Shown here piece after piece: positions 50,239 to 60,500 of a stretch of 64,000 nt of DNA. Made by a program: the position numbers and the translations under genes. The stretch comes from Canna indica. Taxonomy: Eukaryota > Streptophyta > Magnoliopsida > Zingiberales > Cannaceae. The stretch lies in assembly GCA_034359265.1 (NCBI GenBank), contig CP136891.1:77430501-77494500 (forward strand), in the 5' to 3' direction. Numbering within the stretch: the first letter of the stretch is position 1; each line of letters starts with the position of its first letter. The notes beneath the pieces are model-generated. The model did no database searches and was not told the origin of the DNA. It worked only from the letters and a program-made list of their open reading frames with translations.

Positions 50239-50316
50239 CGAAGGATAGGGGAAACGGATGACCCCTCACTAACATCCGTATTTATACTAATAATTTTATT
50301 TCCTTTTGTGTGCAGT

Positions 50317-50745
50317 ATGATTTTCGATGACTTACAAATGAAGGCTATCCTCAACCGAAGCACCTTGTGGACTACCAAGAGAAGCATTTCCAACGCACAA
50401 CATTGGGCCGTTCTAAGCGGCGTAACTATAACCAACACTGGAATGCAAGAACTGGAGAAACTTACGGGAAAGGTACTGTTCAAAATGCCCAAAACACAAG
50501 AACAAAAGAATAAATGGGCAGAGAAGATCCAACAAATGCATATGAGACAAACACTGCTCACTATCTCGGAATTAGAAAAGCTCATCGCAATGGGTTTTCT
50601 GCAGAAAGCACGAATTGAGCAGACCAATTCATCGAACCAATGGGACTCCGATGCATTAGAGGTTGTCACGCACCACATTGACAACCTTAAACAGTGCCAC
50701 CGCATGATCAGTAGCATCCGACAAAGTATTTCCTATTCCATCTGA
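50317..50745 (+). CDS. EPRV extra ORF downstream of RNase H (142 aa, function unknown)
   Basis: An ATG at 50317, 78 nt after the polyprotein stop, opens 142 codons ending at 50745. The product is basic and helical in appearance, rich in K, Q and E, with no domain I recognise. A second partial copy lies inverted at 55466-55837 with its frame preserved over the shared part. The run ttttatttccttttgtgtgcag just before the ATG looks like a splice acceptor. Most badnaviruses lack a sizeable ORF here, whereas rice tungro bacilliform virus has a spliced ORF4 in this position. Homology to that protein is not claimed. Confidence 0.6.
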   Translation: MIFDDLQMKAILNRSTLWTTKRSISNAQHWAVLSGVTITNTGMQELEKLTGKVLFKMPKTQEQKNKWAEKIQQMHMRQTLLTISELEKLIAMGFLQKARIEQTNSSNQWDSDALEVVTHHIDNLKQCHRMISSIRQSISYSI

Positions 50746-51186
50746 TAAGAAGGAATCAATGAGCTGGCATGCACCAACAAGGATAAAGCTCAGATGTAGA
50801 TAAGAAGGAATCTCATGTGTGCTGTAAAGTTAGCGTGTGCTGTAAAGGTGTGTACGAAAGGAATAACTTTACGAAAAGCATAGACTTGAGTGGTCGATGG
50901 GGCCCAATGAGCACCCGCACTCAATTATTATGCTTCATCGCGAAGCTTCCTTTCCTGCCTATTTAAGGCATCCTACTAGTGGAGTTGCAGATCATCTGAC
51001 GATCTCAGAGAACTACTTCTCCTAAACTTTGAGTGTGCAAGTTTGTAAGAGTGTGCTACTTTAATAATATTCTAAGCTTTCAAGCTTCCTTTTCTATTCA
51101 AGTCTCATAGTTCCTGCGCCTCCAACGACCCGAGAACTCTGAGCAACCTGCGATCCGCTGCCATATATAAACATTCTTTTGGTATC
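50746..51186 (+). promoter_or_regulatory. EPRV intergenic region / promoter, + strand copy
   Basis: A non-coding stretch with TATA-like tatttaag (50960-50967) and, further on, aataatattct. It ends at acattcttttggtatc, the first bases of the tRNA-Met primer site, where it jumps directly to movement-protein sequence (51187). The inverted copy at 55033-55465 is almost identical and keeps the full primer site. Confidence 0.75.
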
Positions 51187-54100
51187 TATTGGCACCAAGG
51201 CCGTCCATCTCAGGAGACAACAACAAACAGCCCACTATTGATGACCAGATTCGCAATTACCGCCTAACAAATAGGCTGCGACATGAACTCCAAAGAAGAG
51301 TCAACAACAACAGCAGAAGGACAGGCTTCCAAAGAAGCCTCGAGTCCAGACTCGACCCCAATACTGAGCTTGCAATTTCACAATACCAAAGAGCTCAGCA
51401 AGTCCCAGCGGAGACGCTATACCAGGCGGGATGGTCCGCAAGGAACCATCGTGTCTACCAACATTACTCTGACGAGCGCATCCTCGTCACAGAAGGTTCG
51501 CAACTCGAACTACCGTTCATCACTGACCAAAGCTATGATATCTTAGTACAGGAAGGTCTTCAGCACCTACATATGGGCATGGTGATGATCAGGCTACACA
51601 CTCTGTATCGACGTAGCGCTGGTGTAAATGCCCTGGTACTTCTACGAGACACCAGATGGAACGATGATCGAGCGGTCATCAGTTCTATGGAGATAGATTT
51701 AACATCAGGAACACAGCTGGCGTATGCTGCACCAGATATTACCATCAGCATCCACGATTTTCGTGAACACATACAGCTAGTGATTCAAACACATGGCTAC
51801 GATGGATGGCAAGGAGGCGAGAGCAACCTCCTACTCTCCCGATCTCTACTAGGGAGACTTTCTAACACAAGCCACACGAATTTCACATACAACGTCAGAA
51901 ACGTTGCAGACCACTTAGCCAGCAGAGGGATTCAAGCAATTCCTGGACAAGTCCGATCTACTGAAGCCCTACATGGACAACAATGGATAATCAGACCTGC
52001 GGTGGTTCAGGTCACGAGAAATCCACAAACTACAAATATTCGAACCAGGACGGACGGGACTTTAGCCGTCCAGTTCGCAGACTATGCGATCACACCAACA
52101 TCAGCCTCGCAAGAGACTGATATCTAGGACGAGGAGTTCGCAGGAATAGTCCTGCTTGATGATTTCGACTGCTCGTATGATGACTACAACTTCGACTACA
52201 CTCATGGTTTTGAACTTGATACAGATTGGAGCAGCGACTACGAAGATGAACAATTGGGCGAACAAAGTATGTTCACCATCACGATGAATGATGATTATTC
52301 CCAAGAACAAGAGGATTTACCACCCAAATGGGATTCCTCAGATGACAATTCTTCCCATAATGAACTAGAGATTAGGTGGAACCTAATCTTTCCAGGGGAG
52401 GAAAGGGGAGACGACGAAGACGCCGACCCAATTTACGACGACGATAGTCAAGAAGAAGAAGATTTTGAGCAAAAATACAGTAAGCCCAACCTTCTTGCTG
52501 AAACAAATGAATCAATATACACCACAGAGTTAGATTATCCGGTCTTCATGAAGTTAAACAAGGAAGTTAAGAAAACTGAATCAGCCTTCACAACGGCAGA
52601 CTCTGCATCAGAAAGAAAGAAGAGAACAGAGTTAGCCTTCACAACGGCGGAGTCCTCATCAGCCACTCAACTACCCAGAGAACCCATCATGGGACCAGCC
52701 ATGTACCCTCCTGGCAGTACCAACACAAGACCGATTTATCAAGGAGACCCAGGCGTAATGAGGGCTAAGATCAGCAGTCTCAGAGGAGGCTACGCTAAAG
52801 CTTATGATGGTAAATACACCTTACCTGTCGCTCAATCTAACACAGGAGCAATTCTGTCATTACCAGAGCACCTGGGACAGTATGGCGATATCATTGCTCG
52901 ATGGGAGTCGATCACTCTGAATCTGGTTAACGAAAGGACTTGGACTGACAACAGATCAAAAGTCTACTTCATTGAGAATCTACTAGGAGAAAATGAGAAG
53001 AAGATGTGGATTCAATGGAGGATGGCGTACCCTAAAGAATACGAGGAAATCGTAAGTATAGCAGACGACCCCCAGAATGTTACTTCTCAAGTTAGACGAA
53101 TGATTCTATTGGAAGATCCAACTACGGGCTCTACGGAGGAGCAGAATAGAGCCTATGAGGACCTGGAGAGACTCACTTGTACCCACGTCAAAGACATATT
53201 TGACTATTTGAACGACTACAAAGTGCTAGCCTCCAAATCAGGAAGGATGTACGTCTCAACGGAGCTATCTGAGAAAGTATTCAGAAAGATGCCCCCGATT
53301 TTAGGCAAAGAGCTGGAAGCTGCGTTCAAATTAAAACACCCAGGTAATCAAATTGGGGTAATGCCTCGCATCCATTTTACTTATCAGTATCTAGAAGACC
53401 AATGCAAGCGAGCAGCATTCCAAAGAAGTCTCAAGGATTTATCCATCTGTAGCAAGATTCCTATACCAGGCTACTACAGTAAAAATAAGAAGTATAGCCT
53501 GAGAAAGGCCAAGAATTACAAAGGAAAGCCGCATGACACCCATGTCCGAATTTTTAAGAAGAAACATTCGGATAGGACCAAGAAGTGTAAGTGTTTTATA
53601 TGCGGAGAAGAAGGACACTATGCACGAGAGTGCACAAGAAAACAGGGAAATATCGCCAGAGCAGCGATAGTAGAAAACCTGGATCTGCCAGAGGAATGGG
53701 ATGTTTTATCTGTAGACCTAAATGAGCCGGATAGCGATGCTATCTGTTCATTTTCCGAAGGGGAAATAGGTTCTGAACACACAACAACCTTGGTAAAGGC
53801 AGACTTCCCGTATGAAACAGCATTTGTGATTTTAACAGAGTTCCATGAAGAATCAGCGCTAACAGCGTCAGCCAGCGACAACAGTATCAGTTGGAGAACA
53901 TAAGTCTCGTTACCAGAAGAAATGAACAGATGTACGCACAAATGGGAAGACAACAGTCTAGATATAACAGAGGGCTGTGAACGATGCACATATTGCAAAG
54001 AGATGACAAATCCTAAGATGAGAGCCCACTGTAGAAACTGTCTGATCACAGTCTGCCCGATGTGCTCAAGGTTCAGATTGGGACGAAAATTAGTCATAGT

Positions 54101-54575
54101 AAAATCCAACTTCCCAGAGTACCAGGAGAAAGAAACTCTGATCAAAGAATTGTTAGAATATGCCAACTACCTATTGGCTGAGGTGGATTATTACAAGGCA
54201 GAAAATAAAAGACTCATTGAAGAGATCGAAGTCCTAAAGACAAAAGAGAATATTGAGGACTTAGAAGAAGAATTCAACAACTTGAGTCTAGAAGAAGAGG
54301 AGAGATGGAGAAGAGGAAAATTCCCTATTGTAGAGGAAGAACTTCTGAGAGAGAAAAATAAGGGAATAGCAATTAAGGACTTAGAATCTGCAAAAAGGAT
54401 ATTTGTCGAGGAGGCAACTTCATCCACCAATCTCTCGCAGGAATCAACCACTACCATAGCCGACAAAATTGAGCAACCACAAGGAAAGAAGATCCTGAAT
54501 CGGCTGTACAATATAACCATAACTATGGAGATCAATCAGGTAAAAACCTTCAAAGTTCAAGCCATTTTAGACACT
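51187..54575 (+). pseudogene. EPRV movement protein-capsid polyprotein, interrupted by two in-frame stops
   Basis: One reading frame runs through the whole stretch but is stopped by TAG at 52125-52127 and TAA at 53901-53903. Blocks in order: movement-protein domain (51189-about 52100; starts inside the ORF at TTG, since the real N-terminus is missing), acidic linker, capsid domain (about 52540-53500), Cys/His knuckle of pattern CXCX2CX4HX4C (about 53588-53632), then a Cys cluster CX2CX11CX2CX4CX2C (about 53987-54065), and a coiled-coil-like segment. It ends at the beginning of the aspartic protease, just after the D-T of the active site (about 54575), where an inversion starts. In the virus these parts give cell-to-cell movement and particle assembly. 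Confidence 0.9.
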
Positions 54576-54807
54576 TATCTTTGGCTAGTTTAAGCAGTCT
54601 GACTTCTACTGCTACTTCCTCTAGTTGTTCTTTAATCTTACAAGTCAATTGAATGAGTGTGTTTAATTGTTTAAGCAGGATTTCGGAATGTTTAGTACTA
54701 ATCTGAGCTGGTTTTATGAATCCTTCAGCTGATACGCCGAGGGTTTCAGTGGCTTTAAGTGCATCCTTATATATGGTACTTGCAACGGTTAAATTCCAAT
54801 CACTCAT
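54576..54807 (-). pseudogene. EPRV ORF1 fragment, inverted
   Basis: Starts at ATG 54807 on the - strand, about 225 nt behind the primer site, and reads about 77 codons resembling the N-terminal part of the badnavirus ORF1 protein (virion-associated, function poorly known; start MSDWNLTVASTIY). Truncated at 54576 by the junction with protease-region sequence. Confidence 0.75.
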
Positions 54808-55019
54808 AAAATGTTTATGGATTTAAGAATACTTATACTTGCAGGCCAACCTTAACCAAGATTGCGAACGTCTGGGAAATCTTCGCCTTATGTGGGTACT
54901 GTTATCCCCTTTATCGTCTACCTCAGTTATATGTTTAGCCTTAGAGTATAGGTATTGATAGATCATAAACAAATAGCAGAGTGCAAGGAATAAGAACCAA
55001 AAGTTTGTACCTGTGAATA
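54808..55019 (-). other. EPRV leader between primer site and ORF1
   Basis: Leader-type sequence on the - strand. It contains a short ORF and donor-like CAA|GTATAAGT near 54838, a conceivable 5' splice site. It is present only in the inverted copy. Confidence 0.5.
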
Positions 55020-55031
55020 GCTCTGATACCA
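55020..55031 (-). other. EPRV tRNA-Met primer-binding site
   Basis: On the - strand TGGTATCAGAGC, the canonical plant pararetrovirus minus-strand primer site. A truncated copy (ttggtatc) ends at 51186. Confidence 0.88.
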
Positions 55032-55032
55032 A

Positions 55033-55465
55033 AAGAATGTTTATATATGGCAGCGGATCGCAGGTTGCTCAGAGTTCTCGGGTCGTTGGAGGCGCAGGAA
55101 CTATGAGACTTGAATAGAAAAGGAAGCTTGAAAGCTTAGAATATTATTAAAGTAGCACACTCTTACAAACTTGCACACTCAAAGTTTAGGAGAAGTAGTT
55201 CTCTGAGATCGTCAGATGATCTGCAACTCCACTAGTAGGATGCCTTAAATAGGCAGGAAAGGAAGCTTCGCGATGAAGCATAATAATTGAGTGCGGATGC
55301 TCATTGGGCCCCATCGACCACTCAAGTCTATGCTTTTCGTAAAGTTATTCCTTTCGTACACACCTTTACAGCACACGCTAACTTTACAGCACACATGAGA
55401 TTCCTTCTTATCTACATCTGAGCTTTATCCTTGTTGGTGCATGCCAGCTCATTGATTCCTTCTTA
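55033..55465 (-). promoter_or_regulatory. EPRV intergenic region / promoter, inverted copy
   Basis: Reverse complement of 50746-51180 with only isolated changes (for example near 55293). The TATA-like motif is at about 55243-55251. Confidence 0.75.
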
Positions 55466-55837
55466 TCAGATGGAATATGAAATACTTTGTCGGATGCTAC
55501 TGATCATGCGGTGGCACTGTTTAAGGTTGTCAATGTGGTGCGTGACAACCTCTAATGCATCGGAGTCCCATTGGTTCGATGAATTGGTCTGCTCAATTCG
55601 TGCTTTCTGCAGAAAACCCATTGCGATGAGCTTTTCTAATTCCGAGATAGTGAGCAGTGTTTGTCTCATATGCATTTGTTGGATCTTCTCTGCCCATTTA
55701 TTCTTTTGTTCTTGTGTTTTGGGCATTTTGAACAGTACCTTTCCCGTAAGTTTCTCCAGTTCTTGCATTCCAGTGTTGGTTATAGTTACGCCGCTTAGAA
55801 CGGCCCAATGTTGTGCGTTGGAAATGCTTCTCTTGGT
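55466..55837 (-). pseudogene. EPRV extra 3' ORF, inverted partial copy
   Basis: Matches 50374-50745 nearly perfectly and reads to the same stop at 55466. Its first 19 codons are missing: at 55837/55838 it is joined to capsid sequence, which runs into a different frame. Confidence 0.8.
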
Positions 55838-56446
55838 TCTGCTCCTCCGTAGAGCCCGTAGTTGGATCTTCCAATAGAATCATTCGTCTAACTTGAGAAG
55901 TAACATTCTGGGGGTCGTCTGCTATACTTACGATTTCCTCGTATTCTTTAGGGTACGCCATCCTCCATTGAATCCACATCTTCTTCTCATTTTCTCCTAG
56001 TAGATTCTCAATGAAGTAGACTTTTGATCTGTTGTCAGTCCAAGTCCTTTCGTTAACCAGATTCCGAGTGATCGACTCCCATCGAGCAATGATATCGCCA
56101 TACTGTCCCAGGTGCTCTGGTAATGACAGTATTGCTCCTGTGTTAGATTGAGCGGCAGGTAAGGTGTATTTACCATCATAAGCTTTAGCGTAGCCTCCTC
56201 TGAGACTGCTGATCTTAGCCCTCATTACGCCTGGGTCTCCTTGATAAATCGGTCTTGTGTTGGTACTGCCAGGAGGGTACATGGCTGGTCCCATGATGGG
56301 TTCTCTGGGTAGTTGAGTGGCTGATGAGGACTCCGCCGTTGTGAAGGCTAACTCTGTTCTCTTCTTTCTTTCTGATGCAGAGTCTGCCGTTGTGAAGGCT
56401 GATTCAGTTTTCTTAACTTCCTTGTTTAACTTCCTGAAGACCGGAT
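55838..56446 (-). pseudogene. EPRV capsid fragment, inverted
   Basis: Matches the capsid segment at about 52541-53150 with only a few substitutions. It begins at the junction near 56441-56447 (ccggata shared by both partners) and ends at 55838. No start or stop of its own. Confidence 0.85.
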
Positions 56447-57273
56447 ACAAAGACCCAAAGGTCATCTTCGAACAAGAAAAAGAGAAGGCTCGTCGTCAAT
56501 GACAACATCCAACAGGACGTCAACAAGGACGGAAGTATTGGCACCAAGGCCGTCCATCTCAGGAGACAACAACAGACAGCCCACTATTGATGACCAGATT
56601 CGCAATTACCGCCTAACAAATAGGCTGCGACATGAACTCCAAAGAAGAGTCAACAACAACAGCAGAAGGACAGGCTTCCAAAGAAGCCTCGAGTCCAGAC
56701 TCGACCCCAATACTGAGCTTGCAATTTCACAATATCAAAGAGCTCAGCAAGTCCCAGCGGAGACGCTATACCAGGCGGGATGGTCCGCAAGGAACCATCG
56801 TGTCTACCAACATTACTCTGACGAGCGCATCCTCGTCACAGAAGGTTCGCAACTCGAACTACCGTTCATCACTGACCAAAGCTATGATATCTTAGTACAG
56901 GAAGGTCTTCAGCACCTACATATGGGCATGGTGATGATCAGGCTACACACTCTGCATCGACGTAGCGCTGGTGTAAATGCCCTGGTACTTCTACAAGACA
57001 CCAGATGGAACGATGATCGAGCGGTCATCAGTTCTATGGAGATAGATTTAACATCAGGAACACAGCTGGCGTATGCTGCACCAGATATTACCATCAGCAT
57101 CCACGATTTTCGTGAACACATACAGCTAGTGATTCAAACACATGGCTACGATGGATGGCAAGGAGGCGAGAGCAACCTCCTACTCTCCCGATCTCTACTA
57201 GGGAGACTTTCTAACACAAGCCACACGAATTTCACATACAACGTCAGAAACGTTGCAGACCACTTAGCCAGCA
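56441..57273 (+). pseudogene. EPRV ORF2 end and ORF3 N-terminus (movement protein), second copy
   Basis: 56448-56502 encodes the basic tail of ORF2 (FEQEKEKARRQ). Its TGA stop overlaps the ORF3 ATG at 56499 (ATGA), the usual badnaviral coupling. ORF3 then reads the movement-protein domain with its true N-terminus and matches 51187-51927 with a handful of changes. It ends at 57273, where LTR sequence begins and adds about 20 foreign codons. Confidence 0.85.
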
Positions 57274-57343
57274 CACCCTCACTGCCACCTGGCAACTTTA
57301 CACATTTATATATATATATATATATATATACCCGGATATAACA
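57274..57343 (-). repeat. Truncated 3' LTR of the right-hand retrotransposon
   Basis: Matches the outer end of the LTR at 60425-60500 (cctcactg, caactttacacat, (TA)n, ccggatataaca). Cut by the EPRV at 57273. Confidence 0.75.
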
Positions 57344-57640
57344 TCCTCCCCACCTTAAGAAATTTGGCCCTCCAAATTTATGGGCCCATCACGCTTCCGC
57401 TGCGCAACTCTGATATCCTCCTCATGCTCCCACGACGCCTCTAAATCCGGATGCTATTGCCTCCAACACTAACTCTGACTTCTCAACGCCACTACCACAA
57501 AAAGAAATTCAAGCAAAGCACCTAAAATAAACTTATAGCCCACCTCGACACCTTCTACACCTTACAGAATCATCATTAAGGCAAGACACCTAAGCTCTTA
57601 ACCTTAACCTCAAAACCTAGGCTCTGATACCAATAAATAC
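57344..57640 (-). mobile_element. Minimal internal region (PPT to PBS) of the retrotransposon
   Basis: On the - strand: PBS TGGTATCAGAGCC at 57620-57632, then about 270 bp without an ORF, then a purine tract cttaaggtggggagga (57344-57359) touching the 3' LTR. The PPT context (aatttcttaaggtggggagga) resembles Ty3-gypsy chromovirus elements. All gag-pol is missing. Confidence 0.75.
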
Positions 57641-58439
57641 TGTCACGCCTCGGTTCGGGTCCACCCCCACGCCCCAAGGCGGGCCCATTCCGACGCGCGA
57701 CAGTGGGCGACTCGAAACCCACACAGCGGAAGGAAAACCATCCGATACACATCGGAATCCATAATAAAACATATTATAAACCAGATAATTACAATTTATA
57801 TGTCCGATCAATACAATTATCCAAATATACAAAAGCAGCCGCCATCAGAGCTCCACATCTACGACTGACTAACTGTCTAAAAACTATCTACACCTCGATC
57901 TACAGATCGACCGCTCTCCCCTGCAAGTCTGAAGCAAAAACAACGGAGATCAGCGAATGCTGAGTAGGAGAATCACAATATGATCAACAAGTATCAAGTG
58001 TCAACTCAACAATGCATAACAACATGGCCTAAGATGCAGTCAAAGGCGATGAACACAACAAATACACCTCACCTACTCCTAAACAACATCAACTGAATCA
58101 TCGAGCGTGTGGACCATTGGGTAAAAACCCCACACTCTACCACCCGTAGAGTGACATCAACCGTCCGCTCCAACGGCGACGCGACTACCCCCACCAAGCA
58201 GGTAGCCTGATGGACGACGGATCCGACGTCCGCGCGACTACCCCTACCAAGCAGGTAGCCCAATGGACGGCGTATCCGACATCCCTACACCCGAAGGTGC
58301 CCAAAGTGACTAGTCAATATCCATACCCTCTCCCATGTCTGGAGGGTACCGCACTAAAAAGGTCCGGGACCGAAGTCCTCTCCGAGGCCGTAGCCTCCAG
58401 ATCGACATCAACCACGCAACTCGACTCCAAGAGTGCAAC

Positions 58440-58640
58440 AAGGTATATCACCATGATCAACAACATAGCAACAACTCCAAGTGATTATGACATGATCAAC
58501 AAGATAATAACAAAACATCATGATCAACAATATCGCAACAACTCCAAGTGATTATGACATGATCAACATGCTACTAGCACAACATCATCATGATCAACAT
58601 TATAACAACTCCAATTAATTATGACATGATCAACAGGATA
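58440..58640. repeat. Tandem repeat in LTR, about 70-80-bp unit
   Basis: Three imperfect units built on catgatcaacaatat...caactccaagtgattatga. Confidence 0.7.
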
Positions 58641-59109
58641 ACAACATGCTCAACAAATATACAACACCACATATATCAACATGATACTAGGCATACGGTG
58701 ACTAATCCAAGGCACATTTGGATTAGCACAACATACTATTATCAAGAATAAACACCAATATGCAACAATAAAATGCAACACATGCAATTTCTCTACATGG
58801 CATGTCCAACAATAATGTGCAACAAGAGTTCAATAAATTTCAGGAAACAAACCAAACAATGGAAGCAAAGGTATTTCCGTAATTTATCTCCAACGACAAA
58901 TCAACCACAGACTTGCAGGCTCAACCCACACTCAGCACACTCTCCAAATGCCCATGATCAACCAACTCACTCTCCAAACCCCATGCTCAACTCATTCTCC
59001 AAACCACAATTATTTCACACCAATCAATCGACTAAATTCTCCGATTAATAATTTACTATTATTTGAACACCTCGACAACCTCAACCACTAACCAACTGAA
59101 AGAACAACC

Positions 59110-59720
59110 TAATAATGCTTTCTCGAAAAACTAACCCCACCATCGCGTCCAGCACGCGAAAACGATCAAGATTTCTATTCACCTCAACTTCAACCGACAA
59201 CTCGAGATGCACCAAATTAATTAATTTCAAACATAACTATCACCTACTTACTCAACAACAGCATAATACCAAAATATATCAAAATCACACCAAATGATCT
59301 CCAATCTGAAATCCGACACCACCATCGCGTTCAGCACGCGAAAATAATCGAGATTACTATTCACCTCAACTTCAACCGACAACTCGAGATCCACCAAATA
59401 AATTAATTTCAAACATAATTATATAACTAATTTACTAAACAACACCAATACTGAAATATATCAAAATCGCACCAAATGATCTCCAATCTGAAATCCGACA
59501 CCACCATCGCGTTCAGCACGCGAAAATGATCGAGATTACTATTCTCCTCAACTTCAACAGAGACAACTCGGGATCCACCAAATTAAATTAATTTCAAATA
59601 CAACTATCAATCGCTTACTCAACAACAACAAAATATCAAAATTATATCAAACGATCTCCAATCTGAAATCCGACACCACCATCGCGTTCAGCACGCGAAA
59701 ATCTATAATTTTGATATTCA
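59110..59720. repeat. Tandem repeat in LTR, about 180-bp unit, 4 copies
   Basis: The block accaccatcgcgttcagcac followed by gcgaaaa and the caactcgagatccaccaaa stretch recurs with catcgcg at 59141, 59323, 59505 and 59680, spacings of 182, 182 and 175 bp. Confidence 0.85.
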
Positions 59721-60500
59721 CCTCGACTCGATCCGACGACTCTACGATCAACAACAAAAATATCCCAATAATTTATAAATCAACCCAATTTCATGCGATA
59801 CAACTTTCTTCTCTAAACACTATTCATATCCCTATCAACCGCTCGACTCCCCCTCACGCTGCCCCTTGCCCCAGCGCCGACGCCATCTCCTGCTCCGTCG
59901 AACCCATGCCGGCCGGCCATCTCGACCGCCGGCAACCACCCGGCGGCATGGCCGCCCTCTCCCCGACCTCCAACACTGACGGGACTCTCTCTCTCTTCTC
60001 GATCTCTCTATCTGCCGCTCCTCTCCTTTCACCCGCGGACCCCCGCCTCTCTCTCCCTCTCGGCCACCGCCACCCGTCGCCGACCGGCGACTCCACAACC
60101 TCCTCAACCTTCGGCCCCGCTCAGTCCCACGATCGACGGAGCGGAAGCCCGGATGGCCGCTTGGCAGCCCGCACGCGATCAACCCAGCGCAACAACCTCC
60201 CCTTGTCTTCTTCGTTAGATCGGCGGAGATAACAACGGAAATGAAGATGGAGAGGATGAGATCTCCTACCTCGATTCCGCGATTCCGGCTAGGACGAGCT
60301 CCACCGGCGACGCGCGCCGACTCCTCCGCCTGCAGCATCTCCTTCCTCCGCTCACCGCTTTCCTCTCTTCCCCCTCTCTTCTCTACTTCTCCTCATTTAA
60401 AACCCCTCAACAGCACCTCTTCCTCACTTAACCTCACCCTCACTGTCACCTGTCAACTTTACACATTTTATATATATATATATATATACCCGATATAACA

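Larger units (their letters stand above)
48154..57273. mobile_element. Endogenous badnavirus-like pararetrovirus (EPRV), rearranged
   Basis: About 9.1 kb of Caulimoviridae-derived DNA in a mosaic: 48154-51186 (+) RT/RNase H to intergenic region; 51187-54575 (+) movement and capsid region; 54576-55837 (-) 3' ORF, intergenic region, primer site, ORF1; 55838-56446 (-) capsid fragment; about 56441-57273 (+) ORF2 end and ORF3 start. Both Cys/His signatures of the badnavirus polyprotein are present. No integrase is seen, as expected: such viruses integrate by host repair. Duplicated parts differ at only a few sites. Coding is interrupted and several regions are absent, so as it stands this is a fossil. 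Confidence 0.92.
57641..60500 (-). repeat. 5' LTR (2.86 kb) of a probable Ty3-gypsy retrotransposon
   Basis: Bounded by tgtcacgcct (57641) and gatataaca (60500), i.e. TG...CA on the - strand. It contains duplicated accaagcaggtagcc segments (58190-58265), tandem repeats (58440-58640 and 59110-59720), a GC-rich block (about 59850-60400) and (TA)n next to the outer end. It inserted into the TFIIIC-like gene; gtttc (60501-60505) would be one target copy. ORFs in the GC-rich block (for example 59835-60338 -) are low-complexity Arg/Gly and unlikely to be genes. Confidence 0.8.

Noticed and set aside
51283..51546. Second-frame ORF inside the movement-protein region (repeated at 56632-56895)
   Set aside because: It is conserved only because the underlying DNA is duplicated, and it is a shadow of the main frame.
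58440..58640. CRISPR-like or satellite array
   Set aside because: Only three imperfect units inside an LTR, with no spacer structure. This is plant nuclear DNA.
59711..60498. Overlapping ORFs on both strands in the LTR as host genes
   Set aside because: They are low-complexity Pro/Ser/Arg/Gly translations produced by GC-rich composition. The segment lies within LTR boundaries.
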